64,000 nt of DNA from Gordonia pseudamarae (GCF_025273675.1 NZ_CP045809.1:1984001-2048000); one strand, 5' to 3'. Counted from the stretch's first letter, positions 8,460 to 17,850 are shown. Made by a program: numbers and translations. Notes: generated by a model not told the origin, from the letters alone.

Positions 8460-9923
8460 CTACGCCCCGGTGACCTTCGCGGCGGCGGTTGCGGCGGGCA
8501 CAGCCACGAAGTCACCGGTCTGGACCGCGCCTGCCGCGGTGGTCTTGGCCGCGTCGTCGTCGCCCGGCAGATGCAGCTGGTCCTCGTCGAGCATGGTTTC
8601 CTCGTTGAACGGATCCTCACCACGCAGCACCGAGTTGACACGATCCTTGTCGACGGTGCCGGTCCAGGACCCGACCAGCAGGGTCGCGACGGCGTTGCCG
8701 GAGAAGTTGGTGACCGCGCGCGCCTCCGACATGAAGCGGTCGATTCCGACGATCAGGCCGACACCGTCGAGCATCTCCGGCCGGTGCGCCTGGAGGCCAC
8801 CGGCGAGGGTGGCCAGCCCGGCGCCGCTGACACCGGCAGCACCCTTGGAGGCGATGATCATGAAAGCCAGGAGACCGATCTGTTCGCCGATCGACAGCGG
8901 ATCGCCCATCGCGTCGGCGATGAACAGCGAGGCCATCGTCAGGTAGATCGCGGTGCCGTCGAGGTTGAACGAGTACCCGGTGGGAACCACCACACCGACG
9001 GTGGTCTTTTCCACGCCGATGTGTTCCATCTTGGCGATCAGTCGCGGCAGCGCCGACTCGGACGACGAGGTGGCGAAGATCAGCAGGTATTCGCGGGCCA
9101 GGTAGCGAACCAGGCGGATGATCGAGAAACCGGTGACGGTGCGCAGGAGGGCGCCGAGCACACCGAACACGAAGATGAGGCACGTCAGGTAGAAGGCGAG
9201 CATCAGCACCAGCATCTGGCCGACGGCCTTCCAGCCGGTCTGGCCGACGACGTTCGCGATGGCGCCGAACGCTCCGATCGGTGCCATCCACAGGATCATC
9301 GTCAGCACTTTGAAGACCAGCTTCTGCAGGTAGGCGATTGTGGTGAGAATCGGTTCGCCCACCTTGCCCATGCCCTGGATGGCGAAGCCCACCAGCAGGG
9401 CCACGAACAGTGCCTGCAACACGCTGCCCTCGGTGAGGGCGCTGAACATCGATGTGGGGATGATCGATTCGAGGAACTCGATGGTGCCGCCGGCCTCGTG
9501 GGCCTTCTCGGCGAGTGCGTCGCCCTGACCGGCGACCGATGCGATGTCCAGGCCGTCGCCCGGTTTGATGATGTTGCCGACGATCAGGCCGATCGCGAGC
9601 GCAAGAGTGGACATGCACAGGAAGTAGACGAACGCGAGCCCGCCGACCTTGCCGACGGTGGCCGCCTTACGCACCGATCCGATGCCGAGCACGATGGTGC
9701 AGAAGATGACCGGCACGATCATCATCTTGATGAGGTTGACGAACATGGTGCCGAGGAAGCCGATGTCCTCGCCGACACCGGGGGCCACCAGGCCGACGAT
9801 CACGCCGCCGACGACGGCCGCGATCACCGCCAGGTACAGCCAATGCGTACGGTCGCGCTTCTGCACCAACCGCTCCGGTGATGGTTCCGGTGTGGATTCC
9901 CCGGACCGTGATCTGAACCCCAT
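8460..9923 (-). CDS. dctA: C4-dicarboxylate:cation symporter, DctA type
   Basis: A 487-residue member of the DAACS (glutamate/C4-dicarboxylate carrier) family in the inner membrane, taking up succinate, fumarate or malate with protons or sodium. It has about eight membrane segments plus re-entrant hairpins. The serine-rich hairpin ATSSSESALP and the substrate/ion-binding segment GYSFNLDGTAIY are both intact. The C-terminal ~50 residues are an acidic and Ala-rich cytoplasmic tail. The start is ATG 9923. A CitA/DcuS-type sensor kinase and its response regulator are transcribed divergently from the same 129-bp gap, the arrangement of dicarboxylate-sensing systems, so induction by external dicarboxylate is likely. 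Glutamate as a substrate cannot be ruled out. Confidence 0.92.
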   Translation of the reverse strand: MGFRSRSGESTPEPSPERLVQKRDRTHWLYLAVIAAVVGGVIVGLVAPGVGEDIGFLGTMFVNLIKMMIVPVIFCTIVLGIGSVRKAATVGKVGGLAFVYFLCMSTLALAIGLIVGNIIKPGDGLDIASVAGQGDALAEKAHEAGGTIEFLESIIPTSMFSALTEGSVLQALFVALLVGFAIQGMGKVGEPILTTIAYLQKLVFKVLTMILWMAPIGAFGAIANVVGQTGWKAVGQMLVLMLAFYLTCLIFVFGVLGALLRTVTGFSIIRLVRYLAREYLLIFATSSSESALPRLIAKMEHIGVEKTTVGVVVPTGYSFNLDGTAIYLTMASLFIADAMGDPLSIGEQIGLLAFMIIASKGAAGVSGAGLATLAGGLQAHRPEMLDGVGLIVGIDRFMSEARAVTNFSGNAVATLLVGSWTGTVDKDRVNSVLRGEDPFNEETMLDEDQLHLPGDDDAAKTTAAGAVQTGDFVAVPAATAAAKVTGA

Positions 9924-10052
9924 TGTTCCCGCCTTTCTCCTGTGACTCCGTGTACTTCGAGCGCTGTTACGAGAAGAATTGTCGGATCACAACGTGAGTC
10001 CGGTCACGGTTAAGTTCATTACGTTCACCGATCCACAACGGGAGGAGGGTGC

Positions 10053-11615
10053 GTGCGCAGGCTGGTACCCCGGACTCTGGCCGGTCAATCGGTCGCGGCC
10101 GCGCTCGTCGTCGTGCTGCTGCTCGTGGCCGGTGCGAGCACGCTGGCGGCGTTCGACGCACGCCGGGACGCCACCGACTCCGCCCGTAGGCAGGTGACCG
10201 CGGTGGCGTCGACCCTGGCTGACATGCCCGAGACGGCGCGGGCACTCACCTCCGAGCGGCCCGGCATGGCGCTTCAGGAGATCACCGAACGGGTGCGTGA
10301 AAGCACCGGCGTCGCCTTCATCACCATTATGGGCACCGACGGCACCCGATTCACCCACACCGACCCAGACCGGATCGGAGAGAAGTACCTGGGCAATACC
10401 GCACAGGCGCTGGCCGGGCACGTGTACACCGAGAAATACACGGGAACGCTCGGTCCGTCGATCCGCACCGTCGTTCCCGTCGTCGCCGATGGACGGATCG
10501 TCGGGCTGGTGTCGGTCGGTATCACCGAGCAGACCCTTGCGCAGGGCTGGCGCTCGCAGCTGCCGCTGATCATCGCTATCGCTGTCACCGCCCTGATCGC
10601 CGCGGGTTTCGGTCTGTGGCTGGTGCGTCGGCGACTGTTGCGGGCCACCGGCGGACTTGCTCCCCGTGACCTGCGGATCATGTACGAACATCACGACGCG
10701 GTGTTGCACGCTGTGCGCGAGGGGCTGATCGTCATCCAGGACCACCGGATCGTGCTGGTCAACGACGAAGCGATCCGGCTGATCGGCGACCTGCAGCCCG
10801 ACCTGGCGGTCGCCCCGGACTTTCTGCGTGAGTCCGGACCGGTCCGAGACGACGAACTCGTCGCCCACCGGGGCCGCATCCTCGTGGTCAACAGATCGCC
10901 GGTGCCGGGCCGTGCGGCATCGGCGGTGGTCACGGTGCGTGACCGGACCGAGTTGTCGGAGGCGATGGGGGAGCTCGATTCGATGACCCGGTTCGCCGAG
11001 GCGTTGCGCTCACAGGCGCACGAGTCGGCCAACCGGATGCACACCATCGTCGCGATGATCGAGATGGGCCGCGCCGGCGACGCGGCGCAGATGGCGACCA
11101 CCGAACTCGAACTGTCCCAGCAGCTCATCGACACGATGACCGAGTCCGTGCACGAACCGGCGCTCGTCGCGTTGCTGCTCGGCAAGAGCGCGCAGGCCTC
11201 CGAGCGCGGGATCTCGTTCACACTCACCGAGGAATCGCAGGTCGATGATGCGGCGATGGCGGTGCTCTCGCCGCGCGACGTGGTGACCGTGGTGGGCAAT
11301 CTCGTCGACAACGCACTGGATGCCGCCGACCCGGACGATCCGTGGGTGGAGGTGACGGTGACGGCCGACGATGCGGGGGTGCGGATCGTCGTCGCCGACA
11401 GCGGTCCGGGCATGGACCTGGAGACGCTGGCGGCGGCGCAGCACCGCGGGTTCTCCACCAAGGACGGTGGCGACGAACGGGGCCGCGGCCTCGGGTTGGC
11501 GCTGGTGACGCAGGTGGTTGCCGCGCACCGCGGGCAGTTGCGCGCCGAGAACACCTACGGGTCGGTGGTCAGCGTCGTGATCCCGGCCGATCCGAACGAG
11601 GCGGGGGAAGTGTGA
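10053..11615 (+). CDS. Sensor histidine kinase, CitA/DcuS family
   Basis: A 520-residue membrane sensor kinase. It has two membrane helices (about residues 12-35 and 172-192) flanking an extracytoplasmic PAS-like (PASC) domain of ~130 residues with family residues such as FTHTDPDRIG. A cytoplasmic PAS domain (about 205-300) follows. Next comes the SpoOB-type dimerisation helix with the phosphoacceptor His323 in RSQAHESANRMHTI, then an HATPase domain with the N box NLVDNALDAA and the G boxes DSGPGMD and GRGLGLALV. Start GTG 10053 follows GGAGGAGG (10041-10048). It overlaps the response-regulator gene by one base (TGATG). Family members sense citrate or C4-dicarboxylates; with dctA divergent, a C4-dicarboxylate is the best guess. 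Confidence 0.92.
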   Translation: MRRLVPRTLAGQSVAAALVVVLLLVAGASTLAAFDARRDATDSARRQVTAVASTLADMPETARALTSERPGMALQEITERVRESTGVAFITIMGTDGTRFTHTDPDRIGEKYLGNTAQALAGHVYTEKYTGTLGPSIRTVVPVVADGRIVGLVSVGITEQTLAQGWRSQLPLIIAIAVTALIAAGFGLWLVRRRLLRATGGLAPRDLRIMYEHHDAVLHAVREGLIVIQDHRIVLVNDEAIRLIGDLQPDLAVAPDFLRESGPVRDDELVAHRGRILVVNRSPVPGRAASAVVTVRDRTELSEAMGELDSMTRFAEALRSQAHESANRMHTIVAMIEMGRAGDAAQMATTELELSQQLIDTMTESVHEPALVALLLGKSAQASERGISFTLTEESQVDDAAMAVLSPRDVVTVVGNLVDNALDAADPDDPWVEVTVTADDAGVRIVVADSGPGMDLETLAAAQHRGFSTKDGGDERGRGLGLALVTQVVAAHRGQLRAENTYGSVVSVVIPADPNEAGEV

Positions 11616-12307
11616 TGATTCGGGTGCTGATCGTGGAGGACGACCCGCTGATCGCGGCCGCACACCGCGACTACCTCGGCCGCATCGGTGGATTCGAGGT
11701 GGTCGATGCGGTGACAACTGCGCAGCAGGGACTGCGCACGGCAGCGGAGGCGGCCGCAGCCGGAGAACCGATCGGGCTGGTTCTGCTGGACCTCGGGCTC
11801 CCCGACGCGAGGGGTGTGGATCTGGCCGCCGCGCTGTCGGGAGTGCGTCCCGAACCCGATATCATCGCGATCACAGCACAGCGTGATCTCGCCAGTGTGC
11901 GCAGCGCTATGGCCCATGGGGTCCTGCTGTACCTGCTCAAACCGTTCACCTTCGCCGGGTTCCGGGAGAAGATCGGCCAGTACCTGCGCTACCGGGACGC
12001 TCTCGGTGCCGGCGGTGACGCGGTGAGTCAACGCGAGGTGGACGAAGCACTGGCGATCCTGCGTACCGCTGATGGCCGCGGCACCGCGCGCAAGGGTTCG
12101 GCACCGGCCACAGAGGATGCCGTCGGCCGTGCCGTCCAGGACTCCGGCGGTGGACTGACTGCATCGGAAGTTGCTGCGGCGGTAGGTAGTTCACGGGTTA
12201 CGGCGTGGCGGTACCTGGAACGTCTGGCCGACGACGGCACCGTCACGCGGATCACCGAATACGGCAACACCGGCCGGCCGCAGATCCGCTACCGGTGGCG
12301 GCGCTGA
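11615..12307 (+). CDS. Response regulator, CitB/DcuR family
   Basis: A 230-residue response regulator paired with the kinase above. The receiver domain (1-120) has the acidic pair E9/D10 (VEDDP), phosphoacceptor D59 in LVLLDLGLP and K109 in LLKPF. The C-terminal part has a winged helix-turn-helix (GGGLTASEVAAAVGSSRVTA) as in CitB/DcuR proteins. Start ATG 11615 overlaps the kinase stop by one base; GTG 11612 is the alternative. Likely target: the divergent dctA promoter. The gene converges with the DinB-like gene, the two stops being 6 bases apart. Confidence 0.92.
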   Translation: MIRVLIVEDDPLIAAAHRDYLGRIGGFEVVDAVTTAQQGLRTAAEAAAAGEPIGLVLLDLGLPDARGVDLAAALSGVRPEPDIIAITAQRDLASVRSAMAHGVLLYLLKPFTFAGFREKIGQYLRYRDALGAGGDAVSQREVDEALAILRTADGRGTARKGSAPATEDAVGRAVQDSGGGLTASEVAAAVGSSRVTAWRYLERLADDGTVTRITEYGNTGRPQIRYRWRR

Positions 12308-12313
12308 CGCTCC

Positions 12314-12880
12314 CTAGGTCCAGTCCATCGCGGCGGCCCAGTCCTGGCCCTCGGAGATCGCGGCCATCGTGTTCTGGCCGTCCAGCGCCTCACGGATGAT
12401 GTCGGCATGCCCGCTGTGGTGGGCGTACTCGCGGATCTTGTTGAGCACCATCATGCGTACCGACTCCCACGTGCGTTCGGGCGCCCACGGCGCGGTCGGC
12501 TGGGGGATCAGATCGTCCAGGCTCGGCACGTCGATGATGACGGCGTCGAGGGCCTCGGTGGCGGCGTCGAACTCGGCCAGCACGGCTTCGAAGGTCTCGT
12601 CGGGGAGAAGGTCGTAGTCGTGTTCGAGTCTTGTCATGTCGAGTGTGGCGTTCTCGTCGCGTTCGGTGATCACGCTCGCGGTACCGCGAGCGCCCGAGGC
12701 GAGATGTTTGACCAGGCCGCCGAGTGTCAGCTCGCTGACCGTGGTGCGCTGCCGCGCCTGCACCTCGGTCAGGTTGCGCACGGTGACGCGGAACAGGTTG
12801 CGCTGGTCGGCGAGAACGGTCAGCAGCTCACGCTTCTCGCCGGTGACGTCGGGGACGGTGACTGCGGTGTAGAGGCCCAT
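12314..12880 (-). CDS. DinB/DUF664 family protein (putative mycothiol-dependent enzyme)
   Basis: A 188-residue four-helix-bundle protein of the DinB superfamily. Family members bind a metal ion with three His residues; candidates here are His59 in GLVKHLASG and the His pair and single His in EYAHHSGHADIIREAL near the C-terminus. In actinobacteria DUF664 and related proteins are often mycothiol-dependent S-transferases or isomerases, so a thiol-linked detoxification role is possible but unproven. The start ATG 12880 lies in a gap of 134 bases that also contains the pepN terminator hairpin. No operon partner is visible. Confidence 0.8.
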   Translation of the reverse strand: MGLYTAVTVPDVTGEKRELLTVLADQRNLFRVTVRNLTEVQARQRTTVSELTLGGLVKHLASGARGTASVITERDENATLDMTRLEHDYDLLPDETFEAVLAEFDAATEALDAVIIDVPSLDDLIPQPTAPWAPERTWESVRMMVLNKIREYAHHSGHADIIREALDGQNTMAAISEGQDWAAAMDWT

Positions 12881-12963
12881 CGGATGCTCGTTTCGTCGGT
12901 TCGGACTCTGACCTCTCCGACGCTACGAGCCATAGCGGACACCTTCGGTCCGTGTTCGTCGAT

Positions 12964-13008
12964 CGATCCGGGTGGCCGAGGACGGATGTCCTTCGGCCAC
13001 CCGGATCG
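12964..13008 (-). terminator. Hairpin terminator downstream of pepN
   Basis: A perfect 16-bp stem (12964-12979 with 12993-13008), with some further pairing inside, ends 6 bases past the pepN stop codon. It should end pepN transcription before the DinB-like gene. Confidence 0.75.
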
Positions 13009-13014
13009 GGTGCG

Positions 13015-15588
13015 TCAACTCGCGTCGAACACCTGGTTGCGCTGCGAGCGGGCGACGCCGTCGCGGCCCTCGGAGATCAGCCGGCGCAGGGCGGCCGGAT
13101 GTTCTTCGGCGAGGAAGGCGTCGGCGGCGGCGATCGCCTCGTCGTTGATCGCCCAGGCCGGGTACAGGCCCAGTACGACGGTCTGTGCGACCTCGCTGGA
13201 GCGGCGTTCCCAGATGCCGGAGATCGCGGCGAAGTACTTGGCGACGTAGTCGCCGAGCAGGTGGTCCTGGCCGGACCGGGCGAATCCCTCGATGAGGGTG
13301 CGGGTGTAGATGTTGGCCAGCTCGTCGTTCTCGGTGGCCTGAGTCCACGTGTGCGCCTTGGCCTCGGTGAGCGGCCGCGACGCCCGGGCAGCCGCGGCCT
13401 GCCGGGTGCCGGCGGCGGTGTTGTCGCGCTGCTCGTCGGCGTCGATGAGCGGTGTCGACTCCGGATCGGTGTCGATCGCGCCGGCGGTGGCCGCCGCGCG
13501 CACCAGCTTCCAGCGCAGATCGGTGTCGACGGTGAGCCCGGACAGGCCGTGCGTCGCCGGATCGTCGCCGTCGAGAAGCCCACGGACAACCGGGATCTGG
13601 TCGTCGTTGAGGCGTCCGGCGAGCAAGGTGTTGACGAAGGCCAGCTGGTGATCGGAACCGGCATCGGAGGCCTGGGCGAGTTCGAGCAGGCGAGCCGAGA
13701 ACGCCGGCCAGCCGGTCGAATCGGCCCACGCCGGATCGGCGTAGGAATCGAGTGCGGTGGTGGCCTGCAACAAAACCCGCTGCACCACACCGATTTCCGA
13801 CTCGGCGGCGATGCCGGCCGAGACGAGCGCAACGAAGTCGCGGGCCTTCATCTCCGCCTGCCTGGTCATCTCCCAGGCCGCCGACCAGATCAGCGTGCGC
13901 GGCATCGAATCGGCGATATCGCCCACCCGTGAGGTCGCGGTGGCCAGCGATTCGGGGTCCAGACGCACCGACGCGTACGTCAGATCGCCGTCGTTGAGCA
14001 GCACCAGCGCACCGCGTTGGACCCCCACGAGATCCGGAACCTCGGTGGCGGCGCCGTCGACGTCGAGTTCGACGCTGTGGGTCCGCTCCAGCTTGCCCGA
14101 GCCGGTGTCGTCGTAGATGCCCACCCGAAGCCGGTGTACGCGGGTTTCGCCGGCGCCGGGCTGCGCGCCGTCCTGCACGATGGTGAACCGGGTGAACCTG
14201 CCGTCGGCGTCGACGTCGAAATCAGGTCGGATCACGTTGATACCGGTGGTCTTGAGCCACTGGCTGCCCCAGTCCGACAGATCGCGACCCGACGAACGTT
14301 CGAGTGCGGAAAGAAGATCGGAGAATGTGGCGTTGCCGAATTTGTGTGCCTGGAAGTAGTCGCGCAGACCGGCCAGGAACGGCTCGAGGCCCACATAGGC
14401 GACCAGTTGCTTGAGCACCGAGGCGCCCTTGGCGTAGGTGATTCCGTCGAAGTTCACCTCCACCGCGGCGATATCGGGGATGTCGGCCGCCACCGGATGT
14501 GTCGAGGGCAGCTGATCCTGCCGGTAGGCCCATGACTTCTCGACGTTGGCGAAGGTGGTCCACGCGCTGGTGTACTCGGTGGCCTCGGCCTGGCACAGCA
14601 CGGAGGCGAACGTCGCGAAGGACTCGTTGAGCCACAGGTCATCCCACCAGTCCATGGTGACCAGATCGCCGAACCACATGTGCGCCATCTCGTGCAGCAC
14701 CGTCTCGGCCCGGCGCTCGTAGAGGGCTTTGGTCACGCGGGAGCGGAAGACGTAGTCCTCCAGGAAGGTCACCGCACCGGCGTTCTCCATCGCGCCCGCG
14801 TTGAACTCCGGGACGAAGAGCTGGTCGTACTTGCCGAACGCATACGGGATACCGAAGTTCTTGTGGTAGAAGGCGAAACCCTGCTTGGTCTCGGTGAACA
14901 GCCTGTGGGCGTCCATGTACTCGGCCAGCGACGCGCGGCAGTAGATGCCCAGCGGGATGGTGCCGTGGTCGTCGGTGTAACTGTCGGTCCACTCGGCGTA
15001 AGGGCCCGCAATGAGCGCCACCAGATAGGTGCTCATCGGGGCGGTCTCGGCGAACACGTGCCTGCCGTCGACCACCTCCACCGTGGCTCCGTTGGAGATC
15101 ACCTTCCAGTCGGCCGGTGCGAGCACCGTCACCGAGTAGGTGGCCTTGAGGTCGGGCTGGTCGAAGCAGGCGAACATGCGCTTGGCGTCGGCGGTCTCGA
15201 ACTGCGAGTACAGGTAGACCGCGTTGTCGGTGGGATCGACGAAGCGGTGCAGGCCCTCACCGGTGTTGGAGTAGGCACAGTTGGCGACGACGGTCAGTTC
15301 GTTGTCGGCGGCCAGATCGCCGAGTCTGAGCCCCACCGACTCGTCGAAACCGCTCACGTCGACAGGCGTGCCGTTGAGGGTCGCGGACACCAGCTCCGGT
15401 GCCACCAGGTCGATGAAGGTGCTCTCGCCCGGTGTCGCGGTGAAGCGGACGGTGGTGGTGGAGGCGAACGTCTTCTCGCCGGGTGCGCCGGCACCGTCGG
15501 TGAGGTCGAGGTCGATGGCGTAGTGGGCGACGTCGATGATCGCCGCGCGGGCACGGGCCTGGTCTCTGGTCAGATTGGGAGCGGTCAC
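13015..15588 (-). CDS. pepN: Aminopeptidase N (M1 metallopeptidase)
   Basis: An 857-residue M1 aminopeptidase that removes N-terminal residues from peptides in the cytoplasm; the usual length in mycobacteria is about 860. The exopeptidase motif GAMENAGAVT (about residues 265-274) and the zinc site HEMAHMWFGDLVT (His at about 298 and 302) with the downstream Glu in NESFAT are complete. The C-terminal ~350 residues match the ERAP1-like C-terminal domain. I chose GTG 15588 (VTAPNLTRDQ), because it reproduces the family N-terminus; the frame stays open to 15765 but the added residues look non-coding. The DsbA-like gene is divergent. Confidence 0.95.
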   Translation of the reverse strand: MTAPNLTRDQARARAAIIDVAHYAIDLDLTDGAGAPGEKTFASTTTVRFTATPGESTFIDLVAPELVSATLNGTPVDVSGFDESVGLRLGDLAADNELTVVANCAYSNTGEGLHRFVDPTDNAVYLYSQFETADAKRMFACFDQPDLKATYSVTVLAPADWKVISNGATVEVVDGRHVFAETAPMSTYLVALIAGPYAEWTDSYTDDHGTIPLGIYCRASLAEYMDAHRLFTETKQGFAFYHKNFGIPYAFGKYDQLFVPEFNAGAMENAGAVTFLEDYVFRSRVTKALYERRAETVLHEMAHMWFGDLVTMDWWDDLWLNESFATFASVLCQAEATEYTSAWTTFANVEKSWAYRQDQLPSTHPVAADIPDIAAVEVNFDGITYAKGASVLKQLVAYVGLEPFLAGLRDYFQAHKFGNATFSDLLSALERSSGRDLSDWGSQWLKTTGINVIRPDFDVDADGRFTRFTIVQDGAQPGAGETRVHRLRVGIYDDTGSGKLERTHSVELDVDGAATEVPDLVGVQRGALVLLNDGDLTYASVRLDPESLATATSRVGDIADSMPRTLIWSAAWEMTRQAEMKARDFVALVSAGIAAESEIGVVQRVLLQATTALDSYADPAWADSTGWPAFSARLLELAQASDAGSDHQLAFVNTLLAGRLNDDQIPVVRGLLDGDDPATHGLSGLTVDTDLRWKLVRAAATAGAIDTDPESTPLIDADEQRDNTAAGTRQAAAARASRPLTEAKAHTWTQATENDELANIYTRTLIEGFARSGQDHLLGDYVAKYFAAISGIWERRSSEVAQTVVLGLYPAWAINDEAIAAADAFLAEEHPAALRRLISEGRDGVARSQRNQVFDAS

Positions 15589-15678
15589 CCCCGCAAGCTT
15601 AGTGGCCGCCCCGGAACGGGTCTGGCGATACGCTCGGCCCGGGGTGGAATCAGCGCGGCAGCGGCGGGGTTGAACCGC

Positions 15679-15702
15679 GATACCGGTACCGATACCGGTA
15701 CC
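15679..15702. promoter_or_regulatory. Tandem 12-bp repeat with palindromic GGTACC core, upstream of the DsbA-like gene
   Basis: GATACCGGTACC occurs twice head-to-tail (15679-15690, 15691-15702), 24 bases before the start codon of the downstream gene. Each unit contains the palindrome GGTACC. In mycobacteria the Rv2466c gene is part of the SigH oxidative-stress regulon, so control of this gene is expected, but the repeat does not resemble a SigH promoter. Confidence 0.4.
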
Positions 15703-15725
15703 GGAATGTTGAAAGGACCCGCAGC

Positions 15726-16334
15726 ATGTCGTCACGAGATCGTGTGGATTTCTGGTTCGATCCACTCTGCCCCTGGTGCTGGATCACCTCGCGCTGGATT
15801 CTGGAGGCCGAACAGGTACGGCCCATCGACGTGCATTTCCACCTCATGAGTCTGGCCGTGCTCAACGAGGGCAAGGATGTGCCCGACGAGTATCGGGAGA
15901 CACTCAAGAACGCGTGGCGGCCGGTCCGGGTGCTCGCGGCCGCGGCGGCGCTGCGCGGCGATGAGGTGCTCGCCCCGCTGTACACCGAATTCGGCACCCG
16001 CCTGCACAACCAGGGCAACAAGGATCTCAACGTCGTGATCCCCGAGGCGCTCGCCGCCCTCGAGCTGGACCCGGCGCTGGCCGATGCGGCCGACGGCACC
16101 GATTTCGACGACGCCATCCGCAGCAGCCATCACGCGGGCATGGACAAGGTGGGTGATGATGTGGGTACCCCGACTATTCACATCAACGGGTTGGCGTTCT
16201 TCGGGCCGGTGCTCTCGCGCATTCCGCGTGGGGAGACCGCGGGCGTGGTGTGGGACGGCGCTGTCGCACTCTCGTCCTACCCGCACTTCTTCGAACTCAA
16301 ACGAACCCGGAACGAGGGGCCCGAGTTCGGCTAG
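15726..16334 (+). CDS. DsbA-family thiol oxidoreductase (Rv2466c type, mycothiol-linked)
   Basis: A 202-residue cytoplasmic protein with a thioredoxin-fold/DsbA domain. The active site CPWC lies at residues 15-18 in [14 protein letters not shown], and the cis-Pro segment GTPTIHING comes late in the sequence. The M. tuberculosis homologue Rv2466c is a mycothiol-dependent reductase (mycoredoxin-2) that also activates nitro prodrugs; the short N-terminus and two conserved Trp by the active site agree. The start ATG 15726 follows GAAAGGA (15711-15717). It is divergent from pepN and precedes rpiB, as in mycobacteria. Confidence 0.88.
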   Translation: MSSRDRVDFWFDPLCPWCWITSRWILEAEQVRPIDVHFHLMSLAVLNEGKDVPDEYRETLKNAWRPVRVLAAAAALRGDEVLAPLYTEFGTRLHNQGNKDLNVVIPEALAALELDPALADAADGTDFDDAIRSSHHAGMDKVGDDVGTPTIHINGLAFFGPVLSRIPRGETAGVVWDGAVALSSYPHFFELKRTRNEGPEFG

Positions 16335-16456
16335 GGCATGCCCTGGAGCCGATGTCCTAGAGCGCCTGGCCGGATCAGACACTCCGACCGGTATCCAGCC
16401 CCCTGACCGGATCGGCGGCCGGGCGCGGGCCTTCCGGTATCGGCGCTGCCGGCGCA

Positions 16457-16490
16457 CCGCCCCGGCGGCGACCGGGGCGGGGCGGGTTTT
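16457..16490 (+). terminator. Rho-independent terminator before rpiB
   Basis: A perfect 9-bp GC stem (CCGCCCCGG 16457-16465 with 16472-16480) with a 6-base loop, followed by GGCGGGTTTT. It is one of the few hairpins here with a T-run. It lies 120 bases past the DsbA-like gene. Confidence 0.65.
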
Positions 16491-16512
16491 CGGGTGACGG
16501 CGCATCGCGCTC

Positions 16513-16518
16513 TATAGT
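16513..16518 (+). promoter_or_regulatory. -10 box TATAGT of rpiB, leaderless start likely
   Basis: TATAGT ends 7 bases before the rpiB ATG at 16526 and no ribosome-binding site lies between. The transcript should begin at or next to the start codon. Confidence 0.6.
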
Positions 16519-16525
16519 CGACGCC

Positions 16526-16999
16526 ATGCGTGTCTACCTCGGTGCCGACCATGCCGGATTCGAACTCAAGAACCAGATCGCCGACCACCTCAAGGCCGCG
16601 GGCCACGAGGTCGTCGACTGCGGGGCACACGTCTATGACGCCCTCGACGACTATCCGGCCTTCTGCGTCGACGCGGCGGCCAGGACTGTGGCCGACCCGG
16701 GCAGCCTGGGAATCGTGCTGGGCGGCAGTGGCAACGGTGAGCAGATCGCGGCCAACAAGGTTCCGGGTGCCCGCTGCGCGCTGGCGTGGAGCGTGGAGAC
16801 CGCGCAGTTGGCGCGCCAGCACAACAACGCCCAGCTGATCGGGATCGGCGGGCGGATGCACTCGGCGGAGGAGGCCTTCGCCATCGTCGACGCGTTCCTC
16901 GCGACGCCCTGGTCGGAGGAACCGCGCCACCAGCGGCGCATCGACATCCTCGCCGAGTACGAGCGCACCGGACAGGCCCCCGAGGTTCCGCAGGCCTGA
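16526..16999 (+). CDS. rpiB: Ribose-5-phosphate isomerase B
   Basis: A 157-residue RpiB that interconverts ribose 5-phosphate and ribulose 5-phosphate in the pentose phosphate pathway. The phosphate-binding Asp-His pair is in LGADHAGFELKN, the DCGAH segment follows, and the loop GGSGNGEQIAANKVPG has Ser where E. coli RpiB has the catalytic Cys, the variant found in mycobacterial RpiB. Length fits the family. The next gene (Nei-type glycosylase) starts 32 bases downstream in the same direction, the order seen at Rv2465c/Rv2464c. Confidence 0.95.
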   Translation: MRVYLGADHAGFELKNQIADHLKAAGHEVVDCGAHVYDALDDYPAFCVDAAARTVADPGSLGIVLGGSGNGEQIAANKVPGARCALAWSVETAQLARQHNNAQLIGIGGRMHSAEEAFAIVDAFLATPWSEEPRHQRRIDILAEYERTGQAPEVPQA

Positions 17000-17031
17000 T
17001 CGCCCGACGCGGCTGACACGGGGTCCGCGCG

Positions 17032-17850
17032 ATGCCCGAAGGTCATACACTGCATCGCCTGGCAAATCGGCAGCGCACGCTGCTCGGTGGCCAGGTGGTG
17101 GCCGTGACCAGTCCGCAGGGACGATTCGCCCAGGGCGCCGCCCTGGTCGACGGAACGATCTTCCACACGGCCGAGGCCTGGGGCAAGCACCTGGTACAGC
17201 GATACCGCCCGCTCGCCGGTGCGCGCCGCGCCGGTGAGCGCCTGGTGCACATCCACCTCGGTCTCTACGGCTCATTCACCGAACAGTCGGCTCCGATGGC
17301 GCCTCCGGTGGGCCAGGTCCGAATGCGGATCGAGGCCGCCGATATCGGGGTGGACCTGCGCGGACCGACGGCCTGCGAGATCTACACACCGGCCGACCTC
17401 GACGCGTTGGTGGCACGGCTCGGACCCGATCCGCTACGCCGTGACGCGGAGCCCGAGCGCGCCTTCAGTGCGATCTCCCGGTCGACGCGCCCGATCGGCG
17501 CGCTGCTGATGGATCAGAAGGTGCTCGCCGGGGTGGGGAACGTCTACCGGGCCGAGGTTCTCTTCCGCGCGGGGATCGACCCGTACAGACAGGGCACCCG
17601 CATCAACCGGGACGAGTTCGACGCCGTATGGGCCGATCTCGTGTCGTTGATGCGGGTGGGGGTCCGGAAAGGCCGGATCCATGTGGTGCGGTCAGCCGAC
17701 GATCATGGCGCACCCTCGTACGCGGCGGACCGTCCGCGAACCTACGTCTACCGGCGGGCCGGTGAGGATTGCCGGATCTGCGGGACACGCATCGCCCACT
17801 CGGTCCTGGACGGCCGGAACCTGTTCTGGTGTCCGATATGTCAACGGTGA
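17032..17850 (+). CDS. nei: DNA glycosylase/AP lyase, Fpg/Nei family (Nei2-like)
   Basis: A 272-residue base-excision repair enzyme. It begins MPEGHTLHRLA, with the catalytic Pro2 and Glu3; the GHT-LHR form marks Nei rather than MutM. The helix-two-turn-helix has DQKVLAGVGNVYRAEVLF. The C-terminal zinc finger has all four Cys (C-x2-C at CRIC and CPIC) and the terminal Gln-Arg. It should excise oxidised pyrimidines and nick the strand. A second family member, mutM, lies at 53.8 kb. It corresponds to Rv2464c by place and type. Confidence 0.92.
   Translation: MPEGHTLHRLANRQRTLLGGQVVAVTSPQGRFAQGAALVDGTIFHTAEAWGKHLVQRYRPLAGARRAGERLVHIHLGLYGSFTEQSAPMAPPVGQVRMRIEAADIGVDLRGPTACEIYTPADLDALVARLGPDPLRRDAEPERAFSAISRSTRPIGALLMDQKVLAGVGNVYRAEVLFRAGIDPYRQGTRINRDEFDAVWADLVSLMRVGVRKGRIHVVRSADDHGAPSYAADRPRTYVYRRAGEDCRICGTRIAHSVLDGRNLFWCPICQR

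Noticed and set aside
8448..9881. Plus-strand open frame of about 477 codons
   Set aside because: Antisense of dctA; its Asp/His/Gly-rich composition is that of a shadow frame.
16526..16999. Loss of the RpiB catalytic Cys
   Set aside because: Ser in this place is the usual form in mycobacterial RpiB, not a defect.
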